Under the pieces are notes generated by a model, which saw only the letters and a list, made by a program, of their open reading frames with translations, had not been told where the DNA came from and ran no database searches. Positions 24,959-32,941 of a DNA stretch of 42,423 bases are shown here, piece after piece. The stretch lies in contig CAOKQZ010000016.1 in the NCBI GenBank assembly GCA_948471055.1, positions 1 through 42,423 of the forward strand, written 5' to 3'. Every line of letters starts with the position of its first letter. Positions within the stretch are counted from its first letter, which is position 1. The position numbers and the translations under genes are program-made. Origin of the DNA: an uncultured Clostridium sp. (GTDB lineage Bacteria > Bacillota > Clostridia > TANB77 > CAG-508).

Positions 24959-25507
24959 ATGGATCCAGTAGTAATATTTTTATTGATTTTTATATTTTTT
25001 TGCTTATTTATGGTGTATTACACATCATATCAAAAATCTAAATCTAAAAAGCAATTGTTAGCACTAAAGAAGGAAAAAAATGCAACTTTATTTATTGCTT
25101 TATCACATTTTTATGGATTGCCTATTGCTGAAAACGTATTAATTCAACTTTTTTCTTGTCCAGATGAATATGAATTTTTAGCAAATGGGAATACTTTTAA
25201 ATTAAGTAAAAATAAAGTTACAGATATTACAATAACTAATGATATTGAAATACAAAAGAATAATGTATCAAGCATAGGAGGAGCAGTAGGTGGTGCACTT
25301 TTATTTGGTCCAATCGGAGCTATGATAGGAGGTAGATCAAAAGAAAAAACTTCTAAAATAGTAAATTCTTATTTAATATTTACATTTTTAGATAAAGATG
25401 AAATAAAATATATTGCTTTAAATTGTACTGGTAATTTTCAAGCATCTAAATTTGTTAATGAATTTAAAAAGTACAATAACAAAGCATCAACAACTATAGA
25501 ATTATAA
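24959..25507 (+). CDS. Membrane protein with glycine-zipper segment, probable lysogenic gene
   Basis: 182 residues. It starts with a membrane helix (VVIFLLIFIFFCLFMVYYT), then a basic linker, a strand-rich region and a Gly-rich stretch (SIGGAVGGALLFGPIGAMIG) typical of a glycine zipper. RBS AAAGGGGG. It lies between repressor and integrase, where genes expressed in the lysogen such as superinfection exclusion factors are found; this role is inference. Confidence 0.75.
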   Translation: MDPVVIFLLIFIFFCLFMVYYTSYQKSKSKKQLLALKKEKNATLFIALSHFYGLPIAENVLIQLFSCPDEYEFLANGNTFKLSKNKVTDITITNDIEIQKNNVSSIGGAVGGALLFGPIGAMIGGRSKEKTSKIVNSYLIFTFLDKDEIKYIALNCTGNFQASKFVNEFKKYNNKASTTIEL

Positions 25508-25512
25508 AAAAA

Positions 25513-25621
25513 GGATAATGTGTTTAGTTTTTGCGGAACACCACACATTATCCAGAGCATAACCACTATTGAAAGTGATTACATTACTATAATATCAAAT
25601 AATGCTTTCATTTTCAATAGT
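25513..25621 (+). promoter_or_regulatory. Tandem stem-loops in the integrase leader
   Basis: An 11-bp perfect stem (25513-25523 with 25543-25553) is followed by a 10-bp perfect stem (ACTATTGAAA 25565-25574 with 25612-25621). Neither has a U-run, so they are not simple terminators; they may control integrase expression. Confidence 0.6.
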
Positions 25622-25662
25622 TTAAATCAAAAAAGATTATTGAATATGGAGGTTTTTTTATT

Positions 25663-26865
25663 ATGGGTACAACTAAAACTCGTGGAAATGGCGAAGGTAC
25701 TATATTCAAAAGAAAAAGAAATGGCAAAATCATGTGGGTTACTGAATACACTATTGCTATGTATGATGAAAAAACTGGAAAAAGGAAAAGGAAAACTATA
25801 TATGGAAAAACAAGACAAGAGGTAAAAAAGAAATTAGAAAAGGTTATTACTGAATTAAATACAGATACTTATGTGGATAAATCAAAAGTTACATTTTATG
25901 ATATTGCAAAAGAATTTATTGATACTGCCTACCAAATGAATAAATTAAAAGAAAGTTCATACTCTCGTAAATTGCATACATTAAAGAATATTTCTACACA
26001 TTATATTGCTAACATGGAACTTCAAAAAATTACAGAAAAGGATTTAAAAGATTTCTTAATATATATTACAAAATATTCAGATTCTGTTATTGCTAAAATA
26101 TATGGAATAGTTAACAATACTTTTAAAATAGCTGTGAGGCGAAATATTTTGCGTTATAACTTTTTAGACGATCAACTAGAATTTGAAATACCTTTATCTC
26201 AAAAATATAAAGACAAGTCTAAAAATGTATCTGCTTTTACTATTGATGAACAAAAGCAACTTATTAATGAATTGCAAAATGCAAAAAAATTTAGATATAA
26301 ATATCAAATTTTATTAAGTTTGTTTACAGGTATGAGAATGGGCGAAATAAATGCTTTAGATATAAATGATATTGATTTTAAAAATAAGATAATTCATATT
26401 AAAAGAACTATTACTCGTACATTTGATGACAGAGCAACAATTGGTTCTTATACAAAAACAGTAAATGGAATTAGAGATATAATGATGGATTCTAATGTTG
26501 AAAATATCCTTAAAGAATATTTATCATCAGAATATTATACAGAAAATGATTATAACCTTCTATTTTGCAATTCATATAAAGAATGTATAAGTACAGATAC
26601 TGTTAATATGATGTTCAAAGAGTTTTGTAAAAATTATAACATTGGAAAAGGTTATGATGTCCATCAACATATGCTCCGACATACATTTGCAACTAGATGT
26701 ATTGAGTCTGGAATGCCTGCATCCGTTTTAGCAAAAATAATGGGACACGCAAATGTTGCAACTACTTTAAATGTATATTGTGAAGTTTTTGACAAATTTA
26801 AAAAAGAACACCTTGATTTATCTTACAACTACTTAAAGGAAAATGGCTTGACACTTGACTCTTAA
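25663..26865 (+). CDS. int: Tyrosine-type phage integrase
   Basis: 400 residues. An N-terminal arm-binding domain (GNGEGTIFKRKRNGKIMWV) and SAM-like core-binding domain are followed by a catalytic domain with Arg in TGMRMGEINALD (about residue 225), HxLRH in HMLRHTFATR (about 336), GHANVATT and the Tyr nucleophile in LNVYCEVF (about 372). RBS TGGAGG. It catalyses integration and, with an excisionase, excision. The phage-host junction lies about 150-170 bases downstream. Confidence 0.96.
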   Translation: MGTTKTRGNGEGTIFKRKRNGKIMWVTEYTIAMYDEKTGKRKRKTIYGKTRQEVKKKLEKVITELNTDTYVDKSKVTFYDIAKEFIDTAYQMNKLKESSYSRKLHTLKNISTHYIANMELQKITEKDLKDFLIYITKYSDSVIAKIYGIVNNTFKIAVRRNILRYNFLDDQLEFEIPLSQKYKDKSKNVSAFTIDEQKQLINELQNAKKFRYKYQILLSLFTGMRMGEINALDINDIDFKNKIIHIKRTITRTFDDRATIGSYTKTVNGIRDIMMDSNVENILKEYLSSEYYTENDYNLLFCNSYKECISTDTVNMMFKEFCKNYNIGKGYDVHQHMLRHTFATRCIESGMPASVLAKIMGHANVATTLNVYCEVFDKFKKEHLDLSYNYLKENGLTLDS

Positions 26866-26875
26866 GCATATATTT

Positions 26876-26900
26876 GTACAGCCACGAGTACAGCCGTACG
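26876..26900. repeat. Short direct repeats after integrase
   Basis: GTACAGCC occurs at 26876-26883 and 26888-26895, then GTACG, with a 12-bp period. This could be integrase arm or core-adjacent binding sites at the phage end. Confidence 0.45.
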
Positions 26901-26964
26901 AATTATTTTTAAAATATTTTATATTTATTTGAAAATACATTGAAAATTAAAAACATAGATATAA

Positions 26965-27014
26965 CAATGGTTTGAACCACTTTAAAATAAAATCAAAATA
27001 TGTTCAAACCATTG
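26965..27014. repeat. 13-bp perfect inverted repeat at the phage-host junction
   Basis: CAATGGTTTGAAC (26965-26977) is the reverse complement of 27002-27014, with a 24-base spacer. It ends within a few bases of where truA similarity stops. It may be integrase or excisionase sites or a terminator for the integrase. Confidence 0.6.
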
Positions 27015-27085
27015 ATTTTAGGTTGTTTTTGCCAACCATGAAAATCACTCCCATCATATTCAATCGTTAATTTAATATTTCTCAT
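26993..27085 (-). pseudogene. truA: 5' fragment of truA (tRNA pseudouridine synthase A) cut by the prophage
   Basis: 30 codons from an ATG with RBS AAGGAG. The first ~22 residues ([20 protein letters not shown]) are the unmistakable TruA N-terminus, which continues in normal enzymes with the NVRTVQ-like catalytic-arm region. Here it is followed by unrelated residues and a stop at the phage junction. The rest of truA should lie beyond the other phage end. The intact enzyme makes pseudouridine at tRNA positions 38-40. Confidence 0.85.
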
Positions 27086-27162
27086 TCACTTCTCCTTTTC
27101 ACATTCTCTTCTTTTTGTATTTTCCCTTTTGATAAATCTCTTTAATACTTAAGTATATTTCA

Positions 27163-27171
27163 ATTATAACA
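27163..27171 (-). promoter_or_regulatory. Extended -10 promoter of truncated truA
   Basis: TGTTATAAT on the minus strand, a TGnTATAAT extended -10 element, lies about 80 bases before the truA start. No strong -35. The truncated gene thus keeps a promoter firing toward the prophage. Confidence 0.6.
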
Positions 27172-27245
27172 TAGAATCATATAATTTTTAAATGATAAAA
27201 AATATTTATTATTTTCATTTTTTTATTCTTATCTTGACAAAATAT

Positions 27246-27253
27246 GATACAAT
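27246..27253 (+). promoter_or_regulatory. Extended -10 promoter for the HAD gene
   Basis: TGATACAAT is an extended -10, about 30 bases before the ATG; RBS AAAGGGAGG follows. The element is divergent from the truA promoter. Confidence 0.55.
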
Positions 27254-27284
27254 AGAATTGATTTTGTAAAAGGGAGGTTTTTTC

Positions 27285-28145
27285 ATGTCGATTAAGTTAA
27301 TTGCAAGTGACCTTGATGGTACTTTGGTTGACCACAATAACTTTATTCCTACTGGCAATTTAGATGCTATTGAAGATATTAACAAAAAGCATATCGATTT
27401 TGCGATTTGTACTGGAAAAACCTATTCCATTACCAAGGATATTTGTAAAAAGTGTAATGCTTCTTATGGTATTTTTGGGAATGGTACTCAGATTATTAAT
27501 TTAAAAACCGGTCAAGAAATTTACAAGAATTTGTTATCTTCTGATGATTTTCATGGTTGTTATGACCTTGCCAAACAATATGGTTTTCATATTCATGTTT
27601 ATAGTGAAAACGAAGTTGTTTCTGAAAATTTACTTTATATGGACCTTCGAAATTTCACCCTACATAAGAACAGCCAAAAATCCGACTTAACGTTTCAAGT
27701 AGTTGATAATGTAAAAGACTATGTGTTAACCAATCAAACTTCTATTTTTAAAATGGTTATTTCTAGCACCGAAAGTTTGGCAAATTTAAAAAATGAGATT
27801 TTGTCCCATTTTGATATTAATGTTACTTTAATTCAAAAAAAGGGATTATATAAAGATCGAATTATTGATAAAGAATACGAATATTTAGATATTACTCCAA
27901 AGCACATTGGAAAAGGCTATGCTTTAGAATACCTTAGCCATTTTCTTAACATTGACCGTTCCGATATTATGGCAATTGGAGATAATATTAATGATATTGA
28001 TATGATAAAAGTTTCTGGTGCTAGTGCCACTTTGTCTGACTCTTATGAGGAAGTAAAAAAAGTAGCCAGCTATGTTTCTACCAATACCGCAGAAAATGCT
28101 GGCTTTGCAGAAGCCGTTTACAAATTTATAGGGACAACTACTTAG
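27285..28145 (+). CDS. Cof-type HAD-superfamily phosphatase
   Basis: 286 residues, normal length for Cof/YidA-type HAD hydrolases. Motif I ASDLDGTLVD at residues 7-16 carries the nucleophile Asp; motif II is ICTGK; motif III Lys is in GKGYAL; motif IV is GDNINDIDMI. Such enzymes remove phosphate from sugar phosphates, nucleotides or flavin precursors; the substrate cannot be read from sequence. Monocistronic, with its own promoter and terminator. Confidence 0.9.
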   Translation: MSIKLIASDLDGTLVDHNNFIPTGNLDAIEDINKKHIDFAICTGKTYSITKDICKKCNASYGIFGNGTQIINLKTGQEIYKNLLSSDDFHGCYDLAKQYGFHIHVYSENEVVSENLLYMDLRNFTLHKNSQKSDLTFQVVDNVKDYVLTNQTSIFKMVISSTESLANLKNEILSHFDINVTLIQKKGLYKDRIIDKEYEYLDITPKHIGKGYALEYLSHFLNIDRSDIMAIGDNINDIDMIKVSGASATLSDSYEEVKKVASYVSTNTAENAGFAEAVYKFIGTTT

Positions 28146-28165
28146 AAAGTAGTGCCCCTATTTTT
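28131..28165 (+). terminator. Terminator after the HAD gene
   Basis: GGG and ACTACT pair with AGTAGT and CCC around a small loop, followed by TATTTTT. The hairpin includes the HAD stop codon and abuts the convergent cdaA end. Confidence 0.7.
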
Positions 28166-29093
28166 ATTCTTTTGGTATCGTTTCATCTTCTTTTTTCTCT
28201 TTCCCAAATTTTATACTTTTTAGGCGGTCGATTTTGGTAATTCTTTCTTCTCCAAAACGTTTTGTTACTATATTTTTAATTAATATTTTTTTCATGGTTT
28301 CTTCTTTTACGTCTGCAATTAGGGTTCCATCTTTGGCAATTGAAATTTTTCCAGTTTCTTCGGAAACAACGATGGCAATTGCATCCGATTCTTTTGATAT
28401 GCCAATGGCTGCTCTATGCCTTGTTCCCAACTCTTTGGCAATATCGGCATCGCTAGCAAGTGGTAACATACAGGCTGCTGCTGCAATTTTGTTATTTGAA
28501 ATAACCACAGCTCCGTCATGAAGTGGGGTATTTGGTACAAAGATATTAACTAATAACTGTGGAGATACTTCGGAATCGATACCAATTCCAGTGGCAATAA
28601 TGTCTTTTATTTGAATATCTCTTTCTATTACCATTAATGCTCCTGTTCTTGCTTTTGAAAGTTCCATCGCTGCTATAATAATTTTATAGATATCTTCTTT
28701 GGTTCTTGTTTCTAAGTCTTTATCAATTCCAAAAAATCTAGTAAATTTATTGGTTCCTAATTGCTCTAATGCACGCCTTAACTCTGGTTGAAAAATCACA
28801 ATTAGTGCAAATACTCCCCATGTCATGACAATGCTTAATAAGAAATTTAAAATTCTTAATTGCAACAGATAACTTATTAAATTAGCAATAATCAAAAAGA
28901 AAATCCCTTTTAATAATTGCCATGCTCTCGAATTTTTAGCGAATTTAATAATCGTTACTGCCAAAAATATCACAATAGTAATATCAATTGCTAATGTTAG
29001 TAAACTCATAGGATTTCTGGAAAATGCTTCCAAATAACCTACCACAATATCATTATAAAATTGTTGCATATTGGTTCCAAAACCATCTATCAT
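28164..29093 (-). CDS. cdaA: Diadenylate cyclase CdaA
   Basis: 309 residues. Three N-terminal membrane helices (for example LTLAIDITIVIFLAVTIIKF) are followed by the DisA_N cyclase domain with DGA in LHDGAVVISNNK and RHR in GTRHRAAIGISKES. It makes cyclic di-AMP from two ATP at the membrane and is the main such enzyme in Bacillota. The usual partner genes cdaR and glmM are not adjacent: the next gene upstream is a 40-residue membrane protein. Confidence 0.95.
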   Translation of the reverse strand: MIDGFGTNMQQFYNDIVVGYLEAFSRNPMSLLTLAIDITIVIFLAVTIIKFAKNSRAWQLLKGIFFLIIANLISYLLQLRILNFLLSIVMTWGVFALIVIFQPELRRALEQLGTNKFTRFFGIDKDLETRTKEDIYKIIIAAMELSKARTGALMVIERDIQIKDIIATGIGIDSEVSPQLLVNIFVPNTPLHDGAVVISNNKIAAAACMLPLASDADIAKELGTRHRAAIGISKESDAIAIVVSEETGKISIAKDGTLIADVKEETMKKILIKNIVTKRFGEERITKIDRLKSIKFGKEKKEDETIPKE

Positions 29094-29170
29094 AACAAAA
29101 TCCTTTCCTTTCTTGTTTTTTCTAAAAAAGACTTACCTATGGTTATGAAAATTCATCTTCAAACTATTTT

Positions 29171-29293
29171 TTACCTACTTACTAAATAAAATATAACCGT
29201 TCCACAAGCTGCTAATACCATTAATCCTGCCAAAACTGCTGCCATAATTTTTACAAATAATTGACCTTTATTCTTTTTCTTATTTTCGTTCAT
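29171..29293 (-). CDS. 40-residue single-pass membrane protein
   Basis: A lysine-rich start (NENKKKNKGQ) is followed by one membrane helix (IMAAVLAGLMVLAACGTVIF). It resembles the tiny DUF4044/Prli42-like anchors of Bacillota, but the match is by shape only. AGGAAGG precedes the ATG, and it has its own promoter. Confidence 0.7.
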   Translation of the reverse strand: MNENKKKNKGQLFVKIMAAVLAGLMVLAACGTVIFYLVSR

Positions 29294-29338
29294 GTTTTTC
29301 TCATTCCTTCCTAAAAGTTTTTTAACTTTTATGTACAT

Positions 29339-29367
29339 GTTATATCACACTTTATTCTATTTTTCAA
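29339..29367 (-). promoter_or_regulatory. Promoter for the 40-residue gene, perhaps cdaA
   Basis: On the minus strand TTGAAA (29362-29367) and TATAAC (29339-29344) with a 17-base spacer and a TGA just before the -10. Confidence 0.65.
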
Positions 29368-29466
29368 GTATATTTTTTTAGCAAATTATCACGTTTTTGG
29401 TCGATTTTTCATAGTATATGGTATAAGCCTAAAGGGCTAATCATAAACAAAGGAAGGTAGATTTTT

Positions 29467-29928
29467 ATGGATTTTGAAAAACCATGTTGTCCAGTTGTTG
29501 AAGTAGATGGAAATATCGCTTGTGGTAAACAATTTGACTTAGATATCACATTACCATGTGATAATAGAAATGTTATTTATGGTGTAATTCGTGACTGTTA
29601 CAAAGAGCCAGTATGTGACGCTGTTGTAAAATTAGTGGAAATTGTATGTGAATGTGGTAAAGAAGAAAGACGTCCTGTTTCTCATACGTTTACAGATGAA
29701 GAAGGCGAATTCGTATTTGGACCACTTTGCCCAGACAAGAAATATGAAATAAACTTCTGGGTAGATCAAGTAAAACATGTAAAAATGTGTGCAAGAGCTA
29801 CTCGTGAAGGAAAATGCTTAAAGGGTGTAAAAATGGATAAGTGTGATTGCTATCTTGGTGGCAAACCAGAACACAAACCAGATTGTAAACCAGATTGTAA
29901 ATGTGACAGAGATTGTGATTGTAAATAA
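29467..29928 (+). CDS. Cys-rich carboxypeptidase-regulatory-like protein, possible spore-surface protein
   Basis: 153 residues. A beta-sandwich of the carboxypeptidase regulatory type covers residues ~35-110 (VIYGVIRDCYKEPVCDAVVK, HTFTDEEGEFVFGPLC). The C-terminus is a short repeat KPDCKPDCKCDRDCDCK. In total about 17 cysteines and no signal peptide. Cys-rich cytoplasm-made proteins of this type in Clostridia are often spore coat components; that is inference. A TGGTATAA -10-like element and GGAAGG RBS precede it. Confidence 0.7.
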   Translation: MDFEKPCCPVVEVDGNIACGKQFDLDITLPCDNRNVIYGVIRDCYKEPVCDAVVKLVEIVCECGKEERRPVSHTFTDEEGEFVFGPLCPDKKYEINFWVDQVKHVKMCARATREGKCLKGVKMDKCDCYLGGKPEHKPDCKPDCKCDRDCDCK

Positions 29929-29940
29929 TCCAAGTGCTAT

Positions 29941-29984
29941 GACAAAGAGGGAAAACAATATACCGTTTTCCCCCTTTTGTCTTT
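29941..29984. terminator. Strong hairpin between convergent genes
   Basis: GACAAA and GGGAAAAC pair with GTTTTCCC and TTTTGTC around an 8-base loop, followed by a T-rich stretch. It ends the Cys-rich gene and faces the stop of the next minus-strand gene. Confidence 0.8.
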
Positions 29985-29991
29985 CTCATTC

Positions 29992-30156
29992 TTATTTCTC
30001 TTCATTCATATGAATTTCTAAGAGTTCCTCATTCTCACCAAACTTAAAATCATACATGTCCATATCGGTTCCTTGCGAATAACCAAACAGACTGCTTAGA
30101 TTCTCCTTTCGGTGATTTCTAAGATAAAATGAGTTGTGTATGATGCCTTTTACCAT
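29992..30156 (-). CDS. 54-residue protein of unknown function
   Basis: ATG with a strong RBS (AAGGAGGCATCAA). The protein is polar, with an acidic end (FGENEELLEIHMNEEK). No family recognised. It is opposite to and convergent with the Cys-rich gene. Confidence 0.65.
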   Translation of the reverse strand: MVKGIIHNSFYLRNHRKENLSSLFGYSQGTDMDMYDFKFGENEELLEIHMNEEK

Positions 30157-30242
30157 TTGATGCCTCCTTTTTTATGCATTCACTATTATGTGATGTATGT
30201 ATTATATCATAATTATCTCTTATGGTCAGTAAAATTTGCTAA

Positions 30243-30275
30243 AAATGGGAATCGGTTAAATGATTCCCATTTTTT
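30243..30275. terminator. Bidirectional hairpin terminator
   Basis: AAATGGGAATC pairs with GATTCCCATTT over an 8-base loop, then a run of T; the small gene's stop lies in the loop. Confidence 0.75.
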
Positions 30276-30396
30276 TAATAAATTGTTTTCCTTTTTTCAT
30301 CATTTTATTTTTCTTCATGCTGTTTTTTTCATTGTATAACATAACAACTCCTGCTGATAGCAAAGTTCCCATAACCATACCTTTTACAAATTTCAT
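30256..30396 (-). CDS. 46-residue membrane-associated basic protein
   Basis: A short hydrophobic N-terminus (VKGMVMGTLLSAGVVMLY) is followed by a very lysine-rich tail. RBS AAAGGAGG. It lies 14 bases after the end of the shifted tauE-like gene, so probably the same operon. Resembles small YtxH-type membrane proteins in shape only. Confidence 0.65.
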   Translation of the reverse strand: MKFVKGMVMGTLLSAGVVMLYNEKNSMKKNKMMKKGKQFIKKMGII

Positions 30397-30410
30397 AGTA
30401 ACTTCCTCCT

Positions 30411-30816
30411 TTATACTTTTTTCTTGATATTGTTATTATGTCTTTTTTTCTCATATCTATACTTTTTTGTTATGGAATATATTTCCCATATTGCAATTAG
30501 CCCTAAAAAAAAGCCAAATCCCTTTTTTAAATAAGTAACATTTAACTTGGTTGCAATCATCGCTCCTAGAATAGCTCCTCCTATTCCGGAAATAGCAATG
30601 GGAATTCCGTATTTTAAAATCGATGTATTTTTGTTTGATATTCGTTATAATCGCAACAATCGAAGTGGGAATAAAAAATACTAAATTGGTAGCTTGTGCA
30701 ATATGTTGTTCAATTCCCATAAGCATAGAAAGGCATAAGATTAAAATGGTTCCTCCTCCCATGCCCATACCACTTACAAAACCTGACACAATTCCTACTA
30801 GTACTTCTTCCATCAT
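30411..30816 (-). CDS. Half-size TauE/SafE-like permease, frame restored by a CGG +1 shift
   Basis: The first frame runs 30816 down to a break at AAA ATA CGG (30607-30609), where it enters nonsense sequence. Skipping the C gives ATA GGA ATT and an open frame to the stop at 30411, about 134 residues. The restored stretch IDFKIGIPIAISGIGGAILG aligns with IDWKIGILCAIGGMIGGFLG in the neighbouring paralogue, including the Gly made by the shift. An N-terminal GFVSGMGMGGGTILIL is the TauE signature. Both genes are half the usual ~250 residues, so they may assemble as a heterodimer. Anion or sulfonate export is the family role. Confidence 0.8.
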
Positions 30817-30828
30817 TTCCTCCTTTTT

Positions 30829-31176
30829 TTAAGTAACAATCATTCTAATAGATACATAGATAAGAAAAATAGTAAAGGATATTTTCAAGTATTTTTCTGG
30901 TATCTTTTTTAAATAGTTTGACCCTAAAAATCCTCCTATCATACCACCAATTGCACATAAGATTCCTATTTTCCAATCAATATAATCATTTTGATAATAA
31001 AAAATGCCACTTGTAATTACCATAGGTAAAATAACAAAAAGAGATGTGGCTCTCGCTTTTCCCTCTTCTAACCCAAGCATATATACAAGTGCTGGTACTA
31101 CAATCATGCCACCACCTGTCGCAAATAAACCACTTACAACGCCTGCTATAAAACCAATTATTATTTTTTTTATCAT
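30829..31176 (-). CDS. Half-size TauE/SafE-like permease
   Basis: 115 residues with three to four membrane helices. FIAGVVSGLFATGGGMIVVP is the TauE/SafE signature, followed by ARATSLFVILPMVITSG and a second Gly-rich helix. Only one of the two repeats of a normal TauE is present; the other half is the adjacent gene 12 bases downstream. Confidence 0.85.
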   Translation of the reverse strand: MIKKIIIGFIAGVVSGLFATGGGMIVVPALVYMLGLEEGKARATSLFVILPMVITSGIFYYQNDYIDWKIGILCAIGGMIGGFLGSNYLKKIPEKYLKISFTIFLIYVSIRMIVT

Positions 31177-31322
31177 TCTTTACATCCTTTTATCATATTC
31201 TATTTTATTATGTCTATTTCTTCCTTTTTTATACTTTTTCAAAACAGTTACTTTTACTACACTTTTAATTACCTTAATCGTGATTTTGTTTCCATTTTAT
31301 GCCATTTTTCGTCATAAAGTGA

Positions 31323-31328
31323 TAAAAT
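31323..31328 (+). promoter_or_regulatory. Extended -10 for the small XRE gene
   Basis: TGATAAAAT at 31320-31328, about 40 bases before the ATG; GGAAAGGA is the RBS. Confidence 0.5.
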
Positions 31329-31369
31329 AGGACTATACTATTAATAATGTTTGGAAAGGAATTTGAATT

Positions 31370-31582
31370 ATGATAAAGATTAAACTTTCGGATTTATTAG
31401 GAAAACATAAGATGACACAAAAAGCTTTAGCAGACCTTGCTGATATTCGTCCTGCCACGGTTTCTCAAATGTATTATGAAGAAACCAAGAGAATTGATGT
31501 AAGGCATTTGAGCAATATTTGTAAAGTTTTTAATTGTGAAATTTCTGATTTATTAGAATATATCCCAGATGAAGAAGAGTAA
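31370..31582 (+). CDS. Small XRE-family HTH regulator (YozG-like)
   Basis: 70 residues, a single Cro/CI-type HTH (HKMTQKALADLADIRPATVS, then RHLSNICKVFNCEISDLLEY). It is a DNA-binding regulator of unknown target, divergent from the TauE pair, which is a possible target. Confidence 0.85.
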   Translation: MIKIKLSDLLGKHKMTQKALADLADIRPATVSQMYYEETKRIDVRHLSNICKVFNCEISDLLEYIPDEEE

Positions 31583-31615
31583 AGAGTGCAAGACATGCAC
31601 TCTTTACTCTTCTTT
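31571..31615. terminator. 18-bp stem terminator between convergent genes
   Basis: A perfect stem of about 18 bp (31573-31590 with 31596-31613) and a 5-base loop; it includes the stop codon of the XRE gene and reaches the end of rarA. Confidence 0.85.
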
Positions 31616-32865
31616 AAACCGTATCATCTTTTATATAATATTTAGTTCCTAACATTTTATCTGGTAAGTATTGCTGTTCGACAACATGCCCTGGATAATC
31701 GTGTGGATATTTGTAGCCATCTCCATAACCAAACTGTTCCATCCCTTCGGCTGGTGCATTTCGAATATGCATTGGAATTTCTCCTGTATCTTTGTTTGCA
31801 ACATCTTCTAACGCTTTGTTTATGGCAAGATAGCTTGCATTTGATTTTTTAGAAGTTGCTAAATATACTGCTGCTTCACTCAAAATAATTCTTGCTTCTG
31901 GCATACCTACCATCGTAACTGCTTGCATAGCTGATGTAGCAAGTACCAGAGCATTAGGATTTGCCATTCCTACATCTTCTGCTGCCAAAATTACCATTCT
32001 TCTTGCTAAAAATACAGGATCTTCTCCTCCATTTAATGCTCTTGCTAAATAAAAAACTGCTGCATCTGGATCGCTTCCTCTCATAGACTTAATAAATGCA
32101 CTTATATTATCATAATGACTATCTCCATTTTTATCAAAAATGGCTTTTCTTTTTCGAATACAGTCTTTTGCAATTTCATTGGTAATATGAACAAATCCAT
32201 CAGAATCCACTTTTGTGGTTAGCACTGCTACTTCTAATCCATTTAGCGCTGTTCTTACATCTCCACTTGATACTTCCGCAATTTTTTGTAAGGTTTCATC
32301 TTCTACTTTTACCTGAAAACTTTTTAACCCATCTTCCCTTTCTAGTGACATTTTTAATACTTTAAAAATATCCTCTGTGGTAAGTGGTTCTAGCTTAAAT
32401 ATCATCGACCTTGAAATAAGCGCCTTGTTTACTTCAAAATATGGGTTTTCTGTGGTTGCTCCAATTAAGATTACTGTCCCATCTTCTACAAAAGGAAGAA
32501 GTGCATCTTGTTGTAGTTTATTAAAACGGTGAATTTCATCAATAAACAAAATACATTTTCCACTTGGGTTTAGAAATACATTTTTTGCTTCTTCTACCGC
32601 TTTTTTAATTTCGCTAACCCCTGAGGTAACAGCATTAATTTTGGTAAATTTGTATTTCGTAGTTTCACTAATTACTCGTGCAAGCGACGTTTTTCCGGCA
32701 TCCCGGTGGACCCCATAAAATAATGCTAGATAAACGGTCTGCCTGAATGGTTCGATATAAAATTTTATCTTTTCCTAATATATGTGCTTGTCCTACATAT
32801 TCGTCTAAGTTTTTGGGCCTCATACGATAGGCTAGTGGCTGTGATAAATCCATCGTTCCTCTCAT
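31614..32865 (-). CDS. rarA: RarA/MgsA replication-fork ATPase, frame restored by a CGG +1 shift
   Basis: The N-terminal frame ([20 protein letters not shown]) runs into Walker A, GPPGC, then meets CGG (32695-32697) and would stop 9 codons later. Skipping the C gives [15 protein letters not shown] and a continuous frame through Walker [11 protein letters not shown], sensor ATTENPYF and the C-terminal tetramerisation part to the stop. Total ~413 residues from the ATG at 32853, which has GAGGAACG upstream; Bacillus RarA is similar. It acts at stalled forks. The shift restores the invariant Gly just before Lys of Walker A. Confidence 0.9.
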
Positions 32866-32941
32866 TCCTTTCTAAAAGTCTCCCATTAGAATAAACACTT
32901 TCTATATTCTAAAAATTATTAAAGCTTTCCGTATTCATCTT

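Noticed and set aside
26876..26900. GTACAGCC repeats as the attachment core
   Set aside because: truA similarity stops ~120 bases further right, so the crossover is more likely near 27014-27035; these repeats are at most accessory sites.
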